Notes: a model not told the origin generated them from the letters alone. Shown: positions 47,812 to 62,295, numbered from the stretch's first letter. The stretch is 64,000 nucleotides of DNA from Sycobia sp. Sy_11 (GCA_018907035.1 JACCIC010000001.1:2959001-3023000), one strand, 5' to 3'. Program-made: numbers and translations.

Positions 47812-48486
47812 AAGATATACAAAAATTTATAATCGATATATCTCATCATCGACCCAGTAATGAATCTCCTTAACTATTATATCTTTAATCCACATAAACA
47901 TTGTCCATTCTTATTTAATTTTCCACGACGTATTATTTCAAGCATTTAGTGTATTTTAAGATATATTATACAATACATATAAAACCATACCTTATTAAAT
48001 AATTAAACTTTTGTGAAAAATTACGGACTGCCATACATTATAATTATCACATATGAGCAAAGTAAAAAATATTTTTCTTATAATGCTATAATCATTAAAA
48101 AAGTGCCGATAATTGTAAGGTTTCAGCAATATAGTATACGCATCGATAAAAGAACACGATTGACTACGATTTTCAATAAATTATATATAATATATTTGTT
48201 GAAAACGGCGAGCAATGTTTCGGTTAAAATGAATCGGTTAAAATTCTAAAAAAAAGTCATTTAGATAGTAACTTTTTTACATGAAAAAAATTGCAATAAG
48301 CTACAAACAGAGTAATCGAAAGAAAGAATCATCGACGCGGAAACCGAAAGTGTGCGCGTCTTCCTGCTATATCTATAAATAAAAGTCGATTAAGATTCAA
48401 CGGTGAGCCCATGGCAGTGCGCGCGGTCATCGTTTCCTCGAGTCCAAACGTGTGTACGCGAACCTCGCTTGTCCAAGCTTTTCTCC

Positions 48487-48523
<37 letters not shown>

Positions 48524-49930
48524 CCCCTCTCTCCCTCTCACCCTATCTCTCTCTACCTCTATTATATTAAAAAAGCACGATAAGGTCCGCCCTCGCGAAA
48601 TAAACGCCCGACGCGCCAATGTAATGGAATTAACTGTGTAGTTTCGCATCCAGTGGCTGTATGTCGAAGTGCTTTTACGAGCGCAATTTTTGGCCCATCC
48701 CTTTCTCTTCCATGGATCTTGTAGACACTCGATGGGAGAACATTGCGATCAACATTGACAAGCCGCAAATATTCTGTCTTCGATGATTGTTACGTATAGA
48801 AATACGGACTCGTATATTTAAATAGCCGTGTGAATCTGAATTAGAATTAACGACGTTCGAATGAATAATGAGAAAATAATGCGTATTATACATACTTTCT
48901 CTTATCGATTTCAAAATACAGATACGAGAATACGAGACTTTGACAGCAGGTGCTGTTGTAAGCAACTTAGTTTAACTTAAGTCTGTGAATGAAAAAAAAA
49001 GTCCAAGTACAGAAGCGCTTGTCAAAGCCATTGGCATATCCTACGAATTGATGAAAGTTTTTTAATTTTTTATAAATTTTTAATAAATTTCATATACTAC
49101 AGTATGTCATATGCGCAACATCGTTTCCGTGTCAACAAGTTTTTTTTTTAAAGAACAAGTCTTTGATGACGATTACGGAAAAACATGTTTCTAGGAATTG
49201 TTATACACTTTCAATTTATTATTTGACGAACATTACGACATATGCCAAAGATTTATGGAAAAGTTTAAAAAAAAAAAAGAAATATAAAAAACTTCAATGA
49301 ACGTTTATTGTTTCACAAATTTATCCAATAGAGTACTTTATTTTCCGAAAATTAGCTTTCGAATTAAAATTCGATTAACGAACATTATTTTCAGTTAATG
49401 CTACTCGTTGATAATGAAACAAGATTAAATTTCTTTCGTCGTTACGAGTTGCACTGACGCGAAATATTTGAAAATGAAGGAGGCGATAAAACTTCATTGA
49501 TTGGTTCAAAAAAATTTTTAAATGACGACATTACATAGAATGTAAAATTTTTAAGGAGCGATCCTTGTACAAGTCAGCGGCAGAAGTTTTGAGGATGAAG
49601 CACTGTCGGATAAAACACGTTGAAGCGACTCAGAAAAAATTAGATTAGAAATCGATGGTTAATCTAATTACGCTGAAACAATTACTTGGCGAGATTGAAT
49701 TTAAATAAAAAAAAACATTCATTTGGGGGACACTTGCGAATTTTAACATCTTGTTGTTGTTGTGTTGTTGTTGTTGATGTGGTGGTGGTGATTGTTAAAT
49801 CAAAGTAGTATAAAACGGAACATTGAACAGAAACTGTATACTTTAACGCGCTCTAATCTTTTTCCCGCGTACTAAGAAAAAACGTTCAGAATTCAAGCAA
49901 GAAGCATTATCAATTACGCGGGACGAGCGA

Positions 49931-50009
<79 letters not shown>

Positions 50010-50800
50010 CAATATAGTCTGTTACGAAAATTTCGAAATAACTCGTCGAAAAATCAATTAGAACGTACATATTCGATATGATTGAGCTTTACACGTTTTC
50101 TCTTCTCTCTCGACACCGCGCCCGTTATTCCTTTTCAAAAAAAAAAAAAAAAAAAAACGTATATCCTGTACGCACGCTCACGCGCACGCACATACGAGAA
50201 CTCATCGCCATTGTATTTAAAATCAGCCATTGAGCTCGCGGGCACGCGATGACTTATCAGCATTATATCAGCAATACACAGCCGGCCACTTTTCAGGACA
50301 AACTTTCGAACGTTATCTTACCGACGAAAGGCTCGAAAGAGATCGATTGACGATCCGAGCTTCCAACCCAAGATCATTTTTTGCAGTCTAAATTTCGTTT
50401 TTTTTTCCTCAAATAAAATACTCAACTCTGAAAATCCCTATTTTTCACCACCACCACGTCCCCCCCCCCTCACAAAATTCAGAAAAAGCTTAAAGTTACA
50501 CGTTTATAGGTAGTATATCGCATACGCGGTCTGTTAGATCCACTAAGCCGATTTCCTGTAAGTTTACTCGTATTTTTTGAAGCATTGCAGCCCAGCAGGT
50601 TTGGCACAGCTAACTAATAAATTTTCAGATAAGGGCTTAATACCCGCGCGATTTTAACTCTAAAACGTGGAATTTTCTAGAATTCGACTAAGAAACAATG
50701 ACAGTCCAAACTGATCCCGTGTCAGGCTCATCGGCCGATTATTCTTTGCTCGGATCCTACAGATTTAGAACAATACGAAAACCACAGTTTCTTAATTCTT
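47716..50800. other. Non-coding, microsatellite-rich
   Basis: (TA)n at 47756-47808, (CT)n at 48489-48555, (CT)n then (TA)n at 49937-50007, A-runs near 50138-50157, and a TTG/TGG-repeat patch near 49752-49792. A faint mariner-like stretch (SFEDEALSDKTR at about 49585-49625) may be an ancient relic but is too short to call. No gene supported. Confidence 0.5.
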
Positions 50801-51150
50801 AATAATAATGGCGCCGCGCTGAAAAAGTTGCGCGGGCCTAGCGTCGTTTACTTATCCTACACCCTGTATGCGGATTATTTTCCGTCGCGCCGGGGGCACA
50901 CCCACAGGTGCCGAGCGACGCTCCCGTATACGCGACCTCTTCTCGCCGCGCTCCTTCTTCTATCGCGCGCGCGCGCGCGCGCATTCTTTGAGGATTTTTT
51001 TGCTCCCTCCCTCCGCCCTCCCCCGCCGCCGTCGACGCCACCGCCGTTTCGCTTTGGCCGTATACGAAGGGTGTGTGTATATGCGAGACAAAACGAAAGT
51101 TCGTCAACGATTTCCAATCACGTCGCGTCGGCTAAGTCGCCCCGATGCGG

Positions 51151-51151
<1 letters not shown>
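50801..51151. other. CpG-rich block between TA microsatellites
   Basis: CG-rich with (CG)n at about 50966-50982 and CCGCCGCCG-type runs, immediately left of (TA)n tracts. Open frames exist in four phases over it, as expected of GC-rich non-coding DNA. Possibly a promoter or 5' UTR; not assignable. Confidence 0.35.
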
Positions 51152-51204
<53 letters not shown>

Positions 51205-51299
51205 CAGTCAGGTTTAAAAATGTTATGCGTATTAGACGCCGCCTCCCTGGCGCGCGCATTCACTAAGATGCATCTGATTGTTTTTTGCAGTTTTTATAT

Positions 51300-51361
<62 letters not shown>
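51152..51361. repeat. Two (TA)n microsatellites
   Basis: TA tracts at 51152-51202 and 51303-51361 separated by about 100 bp of unique sequence. Confidence 0.95.
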
Positions 51362-51362
<1 letters not shown>

Positions 51363-54300
51363 TTGGGAAAAGTAAAATGAACCTTATTTGCAATTTGTAA
51401 ATGTATCTGTAAAATTTCGGAATGATTCAGAAAAATTCATAATTCTGCTAAGTATATAATTTACTTGGAACTAATCACTCTTTATTACCTCTTATGATAA
51501 CAGATTTCAATGAATATCAATAGGATACTTGAAATACTATATGATACGAAGTCAAAAAATAAACAATAAGTAGTCGCTGAATATTGAAATATCATTTTGT
51601 TACACGTTCTGTAGAGAATCAAAGAAAAAACTTGTTAAAACACAAAACAACGCTGAGCTGTCGTAGAAGTCGTTTGTTCATTTCACACAATCGCAAGTGA
51701 ACAATACCAAAACCGAGAGAAAAACTATATGTATTCAAAGCTGTTCATATACAGAAATTTCCTTGTTAAATAATGCACTTGAATGATTTTTTAGAAATCC
51801 ATTATTTATTTAGTAATGAATTGAATAGGTAGCATTTTATCAAATATTTTTTAAGCTAATTTTCCGTATTTTTTTAAAGGTAAAAGTCAAATTCAACGTC
51901 ACTGTCACCTTATCCGTTCATAAATAGAAAAAATTTTCTTGAACAAATTTCTGAGAAAAATATATTTCTTTAAAGTGTTTGAAGATTAAGGTTTAAGCAT
52001 TCAAAATCGGAGACTGTGTATGTAATTATAATAAAAAAGTACCCATATTAAATATGGATAAAAAATGTACCTCAATAAGAAAAAACAATATATAAATCAA
52101 TCAATCAATCAAAGGAATCAAAAAATTTACCCGAGTTTTTTTTTTAATATACAGCTTCTAGTACAGATATTTTCCAATGGTCCGTAAGATTCTCCCTAAT
52201 GCAATTCGAAAAGCGCCAATTTTTTCAGAAAGGAAAAATAAGAAGCTATGTAGGATAGATAAAATATTGAGCAAGGTAAACGTGTTTTATTAATTCGATG
52301 CAACCAGTCTTACAAACTGCTGCAGTCTTGTACATATATATTGGTTAAACAGTCACTTTTTAATATTTTTCACAGGATCCAATTTTCTTCCGATATTTGT
52401 CGAAAAATGTCACTAATATAAGATGTATAATACGTAAAAGAATAGGTTTACTTCAAATCGCTTTTTCGGATGAAACTTCTTTTGCTTTTTTAATTATTTT
52501 TTTAATTTTCGTATTTCGCAAACAATTTCACCAAAAATACCCTCGATGTTCGAAATCCGTGCATACTAATATATAAGCACGCGCCCCCTGCAGACCAATG
52601 GTCCTTTTATCATTAAACTCTTATCCTCGATTATTTTGATCATAAATACGCCGTAATATTGTATTGAAACTTTCGACCTACCAGCGTTCACGCGACAACG
52701 CATTACACGCTCCACGAATAAGATGGATTTTAATTATTATGTACATCTTAATGGCTAATTTCAGGCGAATTTCGCGCTCCCGCGAGATCCCGACGCGCGC
52801 GGGCCTGCGCTGCTAGATAAAAATTCACAACGCTCTACGATGTGAGTATAATACCTATATAATTATATACGCGATAAGAAATCGGCGCGCTCGCGAAAGC
52901 ACGGCAGCCGTTAGTATAAAGCGTGTCGTAAAAAAAAAAAATGCTCGCGTGCACCATAGATTAAAGAAACAAAAATTTTGCACGTTCCATAGATATATAT
53001 GACATCGTTTATTCGGATTAACCTCGATGCGATCTCAATTCCAGTGTTTCAGTTCTCGCGCGACGCGTACTGTGTCCCGAAAGGAAGGAATCCGGTACAC
53101 GATTCCTTATTCTTATCCTCGGCGACGAAATGAAACGTGAGGCAGAGAACGAAATTCTCCCGCGAAGGCCACTGTCGCGGAGATTACGTCAACTTTATTA
53201 TGTATATCGGCATATAATACACAATTTTACGCTTGATTTCCATGAAAAAGCTCCGTGAATAAAGAGCCTAAGGAGTGAGGTAGAGATCACCTTTATTAAA
53301 ATTGGTGTACACATAAATACAACTATACAGATACGACGACGATGCGCACAATTAAGGATCGTCTGCGATTTTTCGCTTTGCCAATATATATATATGTATA
53401 CATATATAAATTATTACGTGAATTCATATCTATTTCTGGCGATATTAATTCATTGCGCGGGGCAAACTGTACTCGCGCAAGGAGACGAGGCGCTCGACAT
53501 TGAAAAATGTTCCGGCGGCGCAAGCTCGACATTCTTACAATTGTCGACGATTCGAAACGTGAAAACATGATTGGTTAGCTTGCGACGCGTCGCTTTTTCG
53601 TTTCACATATTTTGTATTATGTTGGATGCGACGTTTTCGATTCGTTCATCGTGAAAGATCAGTTTTGACAATGGCAATCGTTGTGCTTCTTTTATTATAA
53701 ATTATCAATATTCTTTTTTTTTTTTCAAATTACACATAGAGATTAACAGCGCGATATATTATGTATAAAAAATATTTTTAAAAAAATGTGTAGAATAACC
53801 GGAACGATTAATTGCCTAAAGCTTGATCTTCTAATAACTTCATTGGCGTGCTGCATTACGCGGCAACAAATATAGGTTGGTATAAAAATTTGTAAGTTTT
53901 TGTTTTTTGGGCTGTTCATTACGAGTGTCGCAATGGCTTTTGCCTGAAATTCATGTATTTTTCAAATTTTATTATATTTTCCAAGATAAATTCCACACAA
54001 ACTTTGTTTTTTTTTTTTTAATTTTACCTCAAAAATCCGATGTCCACTATTCTGCGATATTTGTAAGCAGGATCCCCTACAAAATATAAGTGTATAATTT
54101 TTAATGCAAATCGTCGATAAGTGCCTTTCGGAAGTTTATCCGATGTTGTTTATTATTCTACAGTCGTCGTATAAAATGCCTAAACGAGCGTATAAAAAGT
54201 GAAAAACTAAAACTATTACATTTTCACGTATGTTACAAAACGACATTAGTGTCATAAGAAAAACAATCTGATCGTCCTCATGTAGTGTTATTCATCTATA

Positions 54301-55958
54301 TTACCGTATCCTTTAGATAAATTTTTACATTTGCTTTGATTAACTTGACTGTAGGTACTTTCATGTTGACCACGTCTTTGTATATAGATGTAGTAAAATA
54401 ATATACAAAAACCCGATGTATGGGACGCAAGTATGTGTTTATAATCCAAGATTAAACCTGAATAGGGAGAACATTTGAAATAAAACTTTTCGTTAAAGTA
54501 TCAAAAAGTATAAAGTTTGTCAAACCCAAAGTAATGAAGGACGTTTCTTCTGTTCGTCCCCGCCCAGCACGCGTGAATTTCTCTTTTACACTCGCAACTC
54601 ATAAACGTTTTGGAGTATTTTGTAACCATAATATTAACAAGGAGAGGATGCGCTATTTGGATGACGGATTTATTCCAGACTGGTGGAGGTAATTCCGATT
54701 ACCTAAAGCAGCTATGCAAAGTTTTAGCATTTAACTGTTTTTAAATTGTTTTGAAAATGACATGTCTCTTTTTTTTCATGAAAATCCCTACTTTTGACAC
54801 CGATTTCTAAAAAAAAACACCAGTTTGAAGAAAAACCTTCGAACGAATTTACATCCTCCAACATTTATAATTTCCATATTATTGCCAATCGAAGTTCGGC
54901 CAAATTGACTCGCGTTTACGAACGATTCTCTGCCGATGCCAATAAGGAGTTTACATATAAGCCGGGTAAAAATTACTTAACACTATTATTTAATAGACAA
55001 TAGATAATTTAAATGGATTTCACGTGGGTTTCGTTACGTAAGTTAGGATTTAATTTTACAGCGCATTAAAAAAACAAATTAATCAAACAATAAAGATGCA
55101 ACAGAAAAATTTAATCGACATTAGAACTTTTTTACTTGAACTGCTATTCTTTCAACGAGCCGAGCGCTAAGAGTTCAGAGATTGTCAGAAAAAAAATTTC
55201 TTTCATCACATACGGTATATCCAATTTACACAGGAAAAGTATTTAAACCTTGAAGTAATAAATTAGGATATCTTGAGAATGGGAGATCGTTGGGCCCTAA
55301 AACCGTGCAGGACTATTTTGAAGGTATTCGGAATTGCCTCGATCTCAGTCTAGAGCAAAACCATCCCCCAAATTGTACACTTTCTCCTTGCAAGTTCAAT
55401 TCTCAAGTTATTGGAAAACATCGAGAGAATATTATAATTTAATAATTTTTTAATGTTTATAAAAATCCGTAAAACGCATGTCATTGTTCTAGTCCTACTT
55501 TGTCAAAGACGCGCGCATTACGATAAACAAGGCGTAGATCATACCTTTAATATATAGTAGAAAGCAAAATGGGTCGAGGTCGACGCGTGAAAGTCCGCGA
55601 TAATGTATAGTACCTATATAGCGGCGATCGCCCCACCTACCCGCAAACACGGACAACTTCTTCTTCGGCCAACAGCTTGTCTCTCGGCTTGAAAAGACTT
55701 TTATGTTATCTATATATATATAAAAAATGATTGTGATGCAAAATTCATATAGGGTTCTGTGGAAGAAATTGACCGATGGAGCTTGGCTTTGACCATTTGT
55801 TTAGAATGTGATTTCTTCAGGTCGTGCAATGGTCGACCTTGGTTCTATTAAATGAAAACTTCTATTTTTCGCCCTCGACTAGGAAAGACCGGAAAATTTT
55901 ATATGCATTTAGATAGTATATCACAGGTCTGTTTGTCTTATCAAAAACCGTGAGAATC

Positions 55959-55999
<41 letters not shown>

Positions 56000-56511
56000 T
56001 TTACCTTTAAATGACTGAAAATGATCTGAATAAAATCAAAGGTAATGTTCTCAAAACGTATTTCCCAGAAAGGTAAATAATTCTTAAGTAAAACGTTTGT
56101 CGCTAAACATTATACTTTTGCAAGATCTTTTGACTGTGAAAGATTAAGAAGATTGACTTTCTCGTGACCTTGAATGGGATCGAATGGATCACACGTCTGA
56201 TACACTATAACTCTGAATATAGAATTTTCTGCTGTTTAAACAATGAAATTGAGTATAAAGGACCAATGTCCTTGGAGACTGGGGTCTTGGAAAGTTATTC
56301 GGGAGTATCGTTAATTCCGATACAAAATCGTTCCAGTTTAAAGGGGAGCAGATATATATATTGAATGATCGCCTTGCAAGAAATATAGCAGAAATCTCTA
56401 AAAATCGATCTGTAAGAATTATTATGATTATATATATGCTTTAAAGACTGCATAGAACCCATTCTCGATCGCTTAAAAAAAAAAAGAAAATTGTCTCATT
56501 CGAATCGCTCG
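51362..56511. other. Non-coding stretch, no gene seen
   Basis: About 5 kb with moderate GC patches (52680-53580, 54540-54610, 55600-55690) in AT-rich DNA. A T-run lies at 55962-55997. No open frame resembles a known protein and none has a convincing exon-partner structure. It could be intron or regulatory DNA of a gene lying outside the window. Confidence 0.45.
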
Positions 56512-56565
<54 letters not shown>

Positions 56566-56781
56566 CTCGAAGTTCCTTCAATAAATTGTGCGTTCAATGA
56601 CAATAATCTAAAGCCAAGCGTTTATTATGTTATCCTCGTAAATTCCGTCGGAATATCGTCATACCATCGCGTGACCGGTTGTTCTATTGCTGTCGCGTTA
56701 ACTTCCTGAAATACTAAAAGAGGCGAACTGCCTATACTGCATCCTATATTGAGTACATAATTTATATACATATACATATGC

Positions 56782-56837
<56 letters not shown>

Positions 56838-57095
56838 TTCGACACACACTTTTTACGATCAGATCTGATGCGAGCGAGACGCAGCACCGAAACAGAGACT
56901 AGAATTGCCAAGCTGCTACCGCATATTATTGTAATATTCTACTTTCTAGTCGCATGCATATACAGAGCGATAGAAGCGCTCTAATAGGATGCACGGTTCT
57001 CCATGTACATTAGCAGCACGAGCAGGGTGTGGTGACCGAGACACACCCTGGCGAGCCATCCACGACTGCGTTCACGCGCTCTGTCACTCACTCTT

Positions 57096-57128
<33 letters not shown>

Positions 57129-57273
57129 TTTAGTGTCTCTGGAGTTTTTATAGTTTTGTATAGTATTGTGCCAGATAAGTATATACATCTAGCTAATGCA
57201 ACGAGGTGCACATTCATGAAATCTAAGTATATACATAACGTCACTGACCGAGGTCACTGTGCTCAACGTCTGC

Positions 57274-57332
<59 letters not shown>
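56512..57332. repeat. Cluster of microsatellites
   Basis: (TA)n passing into (GT)n at 56512-56566, (TA)n at 56785-56834, (CT)n at 57084-57128 and (TA)n at 57275-57332. Intervening DNA is unique and non-coding. Confidence 0.9.
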
Positions 57333-57335
<3 letters not shown>

Positions 57336-57566
57336 AGAAACTATAAGCTGCACGTGAAGCGTATAAGGATGTCATATATGATTTTTTAGACGTTTTCCAA
57401 TCCCATAAAGTAGATTTCGACTAAATTTATAGATAATTATTTCATTCGACGTGCTTTCTTGAAAACGACTGCAAATTATTTCAAGATTTGGTGTGCGATT
57501 TCATGTAAAATCTCGCAATGATTTCAAATGATTTAAATTATCTTAATTCTTTGTACTTTTTCAAAT

Positions 57567-58373
57567 TTACATATGTCGACAGTTTTTAATTAAATTAATA
57601 AACATTTTTATCGGTCTTACAGTCTTTATACTACGACATATTAACTAAAATAATGACAGTAAGACTGTCCTTGTTTATCATCACCCCCGAAGAATTTGAA
57701 ATAAAACTTATTACTAAAAATAAATTAGATTAAAAATTAAAAATAGTAAAATAAAATAAAATAAAAATAATAAAAATACTAAACGATATACTATGTCAGT
57801 GAAGGCCAACATGACTGCTCCTACCACCAATTAAACTGTCAGTTTAGTTTAGTTCCTGAGGATGAACCGCAGCGGTTCGAAACGCCGGACAAGAGGGTGA
57901 TCCTAAATTTAAGGTGGTAGGGGCAGTCAGGTAGTTCTTTACTAACATAGAGTATTGCTTTTATTTTTTTTTATTTTATTTATTATTTTATTTTTATTTT
58001 TAATTTTTAATATAATTTGTTTTAGTAATAAGTTTTATTTCAGATTCTACGGGGGTGATCATAAACAACGACAGTTTGACTCATTATTTTAACTAATATA
58101 TTATACTATAAAGACTGTAATGACCGATAAAAATATTTATTAATTTAATTCAGAACTGTCGACATAAGTACAATTTTTAATTTTAATTTATTTTATTTTA
58201 TTATTTTTAATTTTTAATCTGATTTATTTTTAGTCATAAATTTTATTTCAGATTCTTCGGGGGTGATTATAAACAAGGACAGTCTGACGTTATTCCGACA
58301 GTCTGTCCATATTTTAGTTAAAATATATTATATTATAAAGACTGTATGACCGATGAAAATATTTATTAATTTA
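57567..58373. mobile_element. Compound foldback/Penelope-like copy
   Basis: The left end ATGTCGACAG...AATAAACATTTTTATCGG and the right end CCGATAAAAATATTTATTAA...CTGTCGACAT (to about 58170) are inverted. A second partial copy of the right half follows (58170-58373). TTTCAAAT at 57559-57566 and 58374-58381 may be the target duplication. The centre has CCTGAGGATGAACCGCAGCG then GTTCGAAACG, a perfect short stem followed by GAAAC. Divergent subfamily of the element at 38.3 kb. Confidence 0.65.
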
Positions 58374-58400
58374 TTTCAAATATTATATTTTTATGTACGA

Positions 58401-58403
<3 letters not shown>

Positions 58404-58443
<40 letters not shown>
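58404..58443. repeat. (CT)n microsatellite
   Basis: About 40 bp of CT dinucleotide just right of the compound foldback element. Confidence 0.95.
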
Positions 58444-58446
<3 letters not shown>

Positions 58447-59119
58447 ATGTGTGTTAGAAATTTATCCTTTTATGTCATTAAATACTCTGTCGACTTTTTG
58501 GTTTTCGACGAAACTTGTAAAAACAATTGCTACATACCTAATTTTAAATATTATTTTATTTGATTTTGTTTCCAAACTAATAGCAAATAGTGATTTATTC
58601 ATGAGAAATATGATTGATTTCATGACGGCACTGAATGGTCTATTTATTAAATTTATATACCGATCTTGCATAGAATTTCCGACCATTTGTAAAAAAAAAA
58701 AGATTGCCTATATATATATAGACAATAATTTTTTAAATACAGCGGTATATATAGTACATTCTTCATTCATACTTGACAAGAATTGCTCGACGAAAGATTG
58801 GGGAGTCACGCTCAATATTATATGAACTGCTAACTCGTGATTGCGCATTATCTCGGCACAGTCTTTATGTATATTACATACACATTCTAAAAAAAGGTTC
58901 GTGATTTATCGATTTCAATACGTTCGCAATACGGAGATCGAGAAAGCGCTATGGCTATATATGTGTTTTTCCACCATATATATCATTGCTATTTCCGAAC
59001 AGAGTATTGTACACACATAGTCATCATCCTTGCATTTTTCTTTTCTATTCCACAAGTAATTCAATTGGTTTACTCAACACGCTAGTCGAGCGTTTTTCTT
59101 TCCCGTTCAAAAGCTTTGC

Positions 59120-59186
<67 letters not shown>

Positions 59187-61479
59187 GTAGTATACAACTC
59201 TGGCGGTACCAGCGCGCGCGTCCGTATACACCGATGCTGCGCGTTTTCTTAAGTAATGTGTCATTGGCGCCTGGCACAATCCTCATTGTGCCTCTCAAAT
59301 ATTGCGTACAACTGCTCTGAAAGATATAGAATTTATAACGCGCGCCGCGGCGAGAGCGTACCACGTACGTATCATTATACATTTATAACATCATTGAACG
59401 TCCGCGTCCAATACGTCCATATGAATCTTCTTACGAATGCATGATATATATATACACTCGTATGAATATCCATATCAAAATCTGACTTTAATAGAAAGGA
59501 TAATGTGATTGAATTGTTTTTATCTTCAATTTATATAACTTGTAGTAAAATGATAAAATTTACATATAATATAGTATAAACTTTATAGTTTTAGGATTAA
59601 TTTTGCCTGTCTATTATTTTCTTCTTTCTTTTTTTTTAACTATGCAAGCTAACGGCACAGAACAAAGAAAGAACGCCTGAAGAACGAAGTATTTGAAAAA
59701 GAAAAAAAAGTTTTTTTCATCCTAAAAACATAGGAGTTCTGTAGGACGCATTTCCACGCGACCTCGCTTCATTTTCTCAATTTCGACGTTTAATAAGTAA
59801 TGAAATAAATTAATTAAAATTAAACAAAACAAGTTTTTTTAATACCTTAGCTTTAGCTTCGAGAAATAATTTTAAATCATTTTATTCTTGTACACGTGTA
59901 TCTCTTAAAATTTTTGGGTAACGTGAATTTTGAAACTGAAAATGTAAAAAACGTAAAAAATCAAATTATACAGGCTCATCTTAGTGGTAGGTCAAGTGGT
60001 CGTCTTATGGCGAATACATGATAATAGTCATTATCGATGGCATTTAGTTTCATTGAATTTTTTTTTATTTCATGTATTTATCTATTTTTTTTTTTTGTAA
60101 TGAATGAGAATACATGCTCTAGTATACTTACGAAACAAAAACTTGTTCTTCTTCCATCAAATACAGATATAAAATAATTAAAATAGTCTTTTAAAGACTA
60201 TTTTATATTTTATAAGTTAAAAAAATATTTGACGTTCGGCCATATTACGAATGATCCAAAACTATTGTAGTCTCCTAGGTATATATAATAACCCATAGGT
60301 TGCTATATGTTTAGATTTATACAAAAATATGATTTTTAAAATAAAATTAGCTATAGACGATAATGTAGAAAAGCATTTTGTGTATGTGTGTGTAAATTTT
60401 CTTTCTTATTTTATATATTAGATATATAATGTATAAAATAGGAAGAAACAAAATTTTTAACTTTTTTAATGAAAAACGATTATTAAATAAATATTAAATG
60501 AATATTGAATAAACGAATATTGTCCGTTAAACATATCTGCTTGAAAATTAAGTAAGTTGCTCGTGTTAGCAGTTTTCTACTGTAAAAAAATCATCTAAAA
60601 CAAGCAAAATCAAATTCTAGATTTAATACACAGAATATATTCATTAGTTACTAGAATATTATATCCGGTAAAACTTAATATTTTGATGCAATTATGATAC
60701 AGGTCAGAATTGCGAGTGCGGAGAACGTATGGGATTATAAAATTGAAAAGATTGACTATAAGTGTTGCAATACTGTTAGATAAAAAAGATGGTTTTGGAA
60801 CAAAATCATATGTCATATTGGTAAAATTAAATTGAAACGTATATTTCTTATCGACATAATAAACTATATTTGGTATTTTTAACTTATTATTAAAACTTAT
60901 TACTTTTATTGGGAAATAAAAACTTATAGAAGATATTTTAAGACACACACATCAGTCTATCGATTAACCGTGTTCGCGCCGCTTTTGTCTATAAAAATCG
61001 AAGATTTCTCACTTGTTTTCTTCTTCTTTGTTTCTCATAAATCCCTAATGGATTTTTTCACCTGAAACAGAACTATGGGTGTGCGCGCGCGAACAGCCCT
61101 TCGTTCGACGACGCGACATTCCGGACAATAAATATCTATATTTATTACGTCAATATATCGCGGCGCTATTATATATCCATAATGGAACGCTCGTTTTCCC
61201 CTCTAATTTTTTAACAATAACTCGGTGGGAAAGCTTTAATATGGCTTTTATGTTGTTATTGTAGAGCGAGAATCGAGCACAAAATTCATTGCGAACGTAT
61301 AAATTCTTATTATATATATATAATATATACTATAACATCCCCAAGAGCATCCCCCGTCTCGGCTTGGACAGATATTATAATAATTTCGGTTTCTTAAACA
61401 GTTTAATAATATCTATGTAAAAAGTACTCTATAAATACATCTGTACTCCTATAGATAATTGACCTTTCGTCGCTTTCGT
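58444..61479. other. Non-coding stretch, no gene seen
   Basis: Contains (TA)n at 59121-59186, a CpG-rich patch at about 59190-59360, and a perfect short palindrome AAATAGTCTTTTAAAGACTA at about 60181. The frames at 58451-58825 and 60610-60948 are AT-rich with no family resemblance. Confidence 0.45.
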
Positions 61480-62110
61480 ACAAAATAACTGCTTCAAAGC
61501 AGCGTCTGCTTCAAAAAGGTGATATTTCACAGACCATTTTATACGATATATATATATATATATTACATTCGGCTTTTACGAGAAAATAATGTACTTTCGA
61601 GTTCGGACGAAAAAAAAAAAATGTCCAAGCGTCTTGGGACGTCTTCTACATGAAGTTTGATGATTGGACGATAGAATTACGAAACTCCTCGCACCGGTCG
61701 TATCTCCGCCATACCTGGACAACGTGTTCGAATCAACTGCCCGAGCACGAAATTCAACGTAAAAGTCTTCCGAAGACACCTGGATATCGCATTGAACCGC
61801 CTGAATATGAAATTACAATATTTCACCGTCGAATTCTAGAACTGACTGACAATAACGTTAACTACGTACGCGCACGATATACGGACGGAGTCGACGGCAA
61901 ACTCGGTTGATTATCCCCACCAAACGATAACGCGACGCTCATAATGCATGGATGCATAATTTATTGATGCTAGTAAGATGAATTTGAAGACAAAACATAG
62001 CCTACGTCCTTCGAATTTCAGAGAAATCGGTTCAGTAATTTTTTCGTTTACCGTGTACAAACGAAAAGACGCTTTCTCTTTATAAATTAGTACGAGTATG
62101 ATATGATATG
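61480..62110 (+). repeat. Dispersed repeat with minisatellite core, copy 3
   Basis: The 5' part CAAAAAGGTGATATTTCACA and TTCGAGTTCGGACG matches copy 2. The core (61620-61850) has decayed units with CCTGGATATCGCATTGAACC and ACGAAATTC. The 3' part (CGGAGTCGACGGCAAACTCG, ATCGGTTCAGTAATTTTTTC) matches the fragment at 44.5 kb. It links the separate parts of this family into one element of roughly 0.6-1 kb. Confidence 0.7.
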
Positions 62111-62256
62111 ATGCATATAAAGATAAACGAAAAGATTACTTCGTTAATGATTTTACAATTTCAACTGAATTAGATAATAACACAAAATTCACATTAATTA
62201 CTAGCATAAATTTATCACTCAATTAATAGATTTATAATTTTATACTTATTATTATT

Positions 62257-62295
62257 GTTTAGATTGTTTTTACTATAGGTAAAAACAATCTAAAC
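62257..62295. repeat. Perfect 17-bp stem-loop
   Basis: GTTTAGATTGTTTTTAC and its exact reverse complement are separated by TATAG. Position is isolated from other repeats. Confidence 0.8.

Noticed and set aside
49560..49700. Ancient mariner relic
   Set aside because: A few residues (SFEDEALSDKTR) resemble the mariner linker, but no catalytic block or terminal repeat supports it.
58451..58825. 124-codon open frame as a gene
   Set aside because: AT-rich hydrophobic translation with no family resemblance, no splice support and a poor sequence context.
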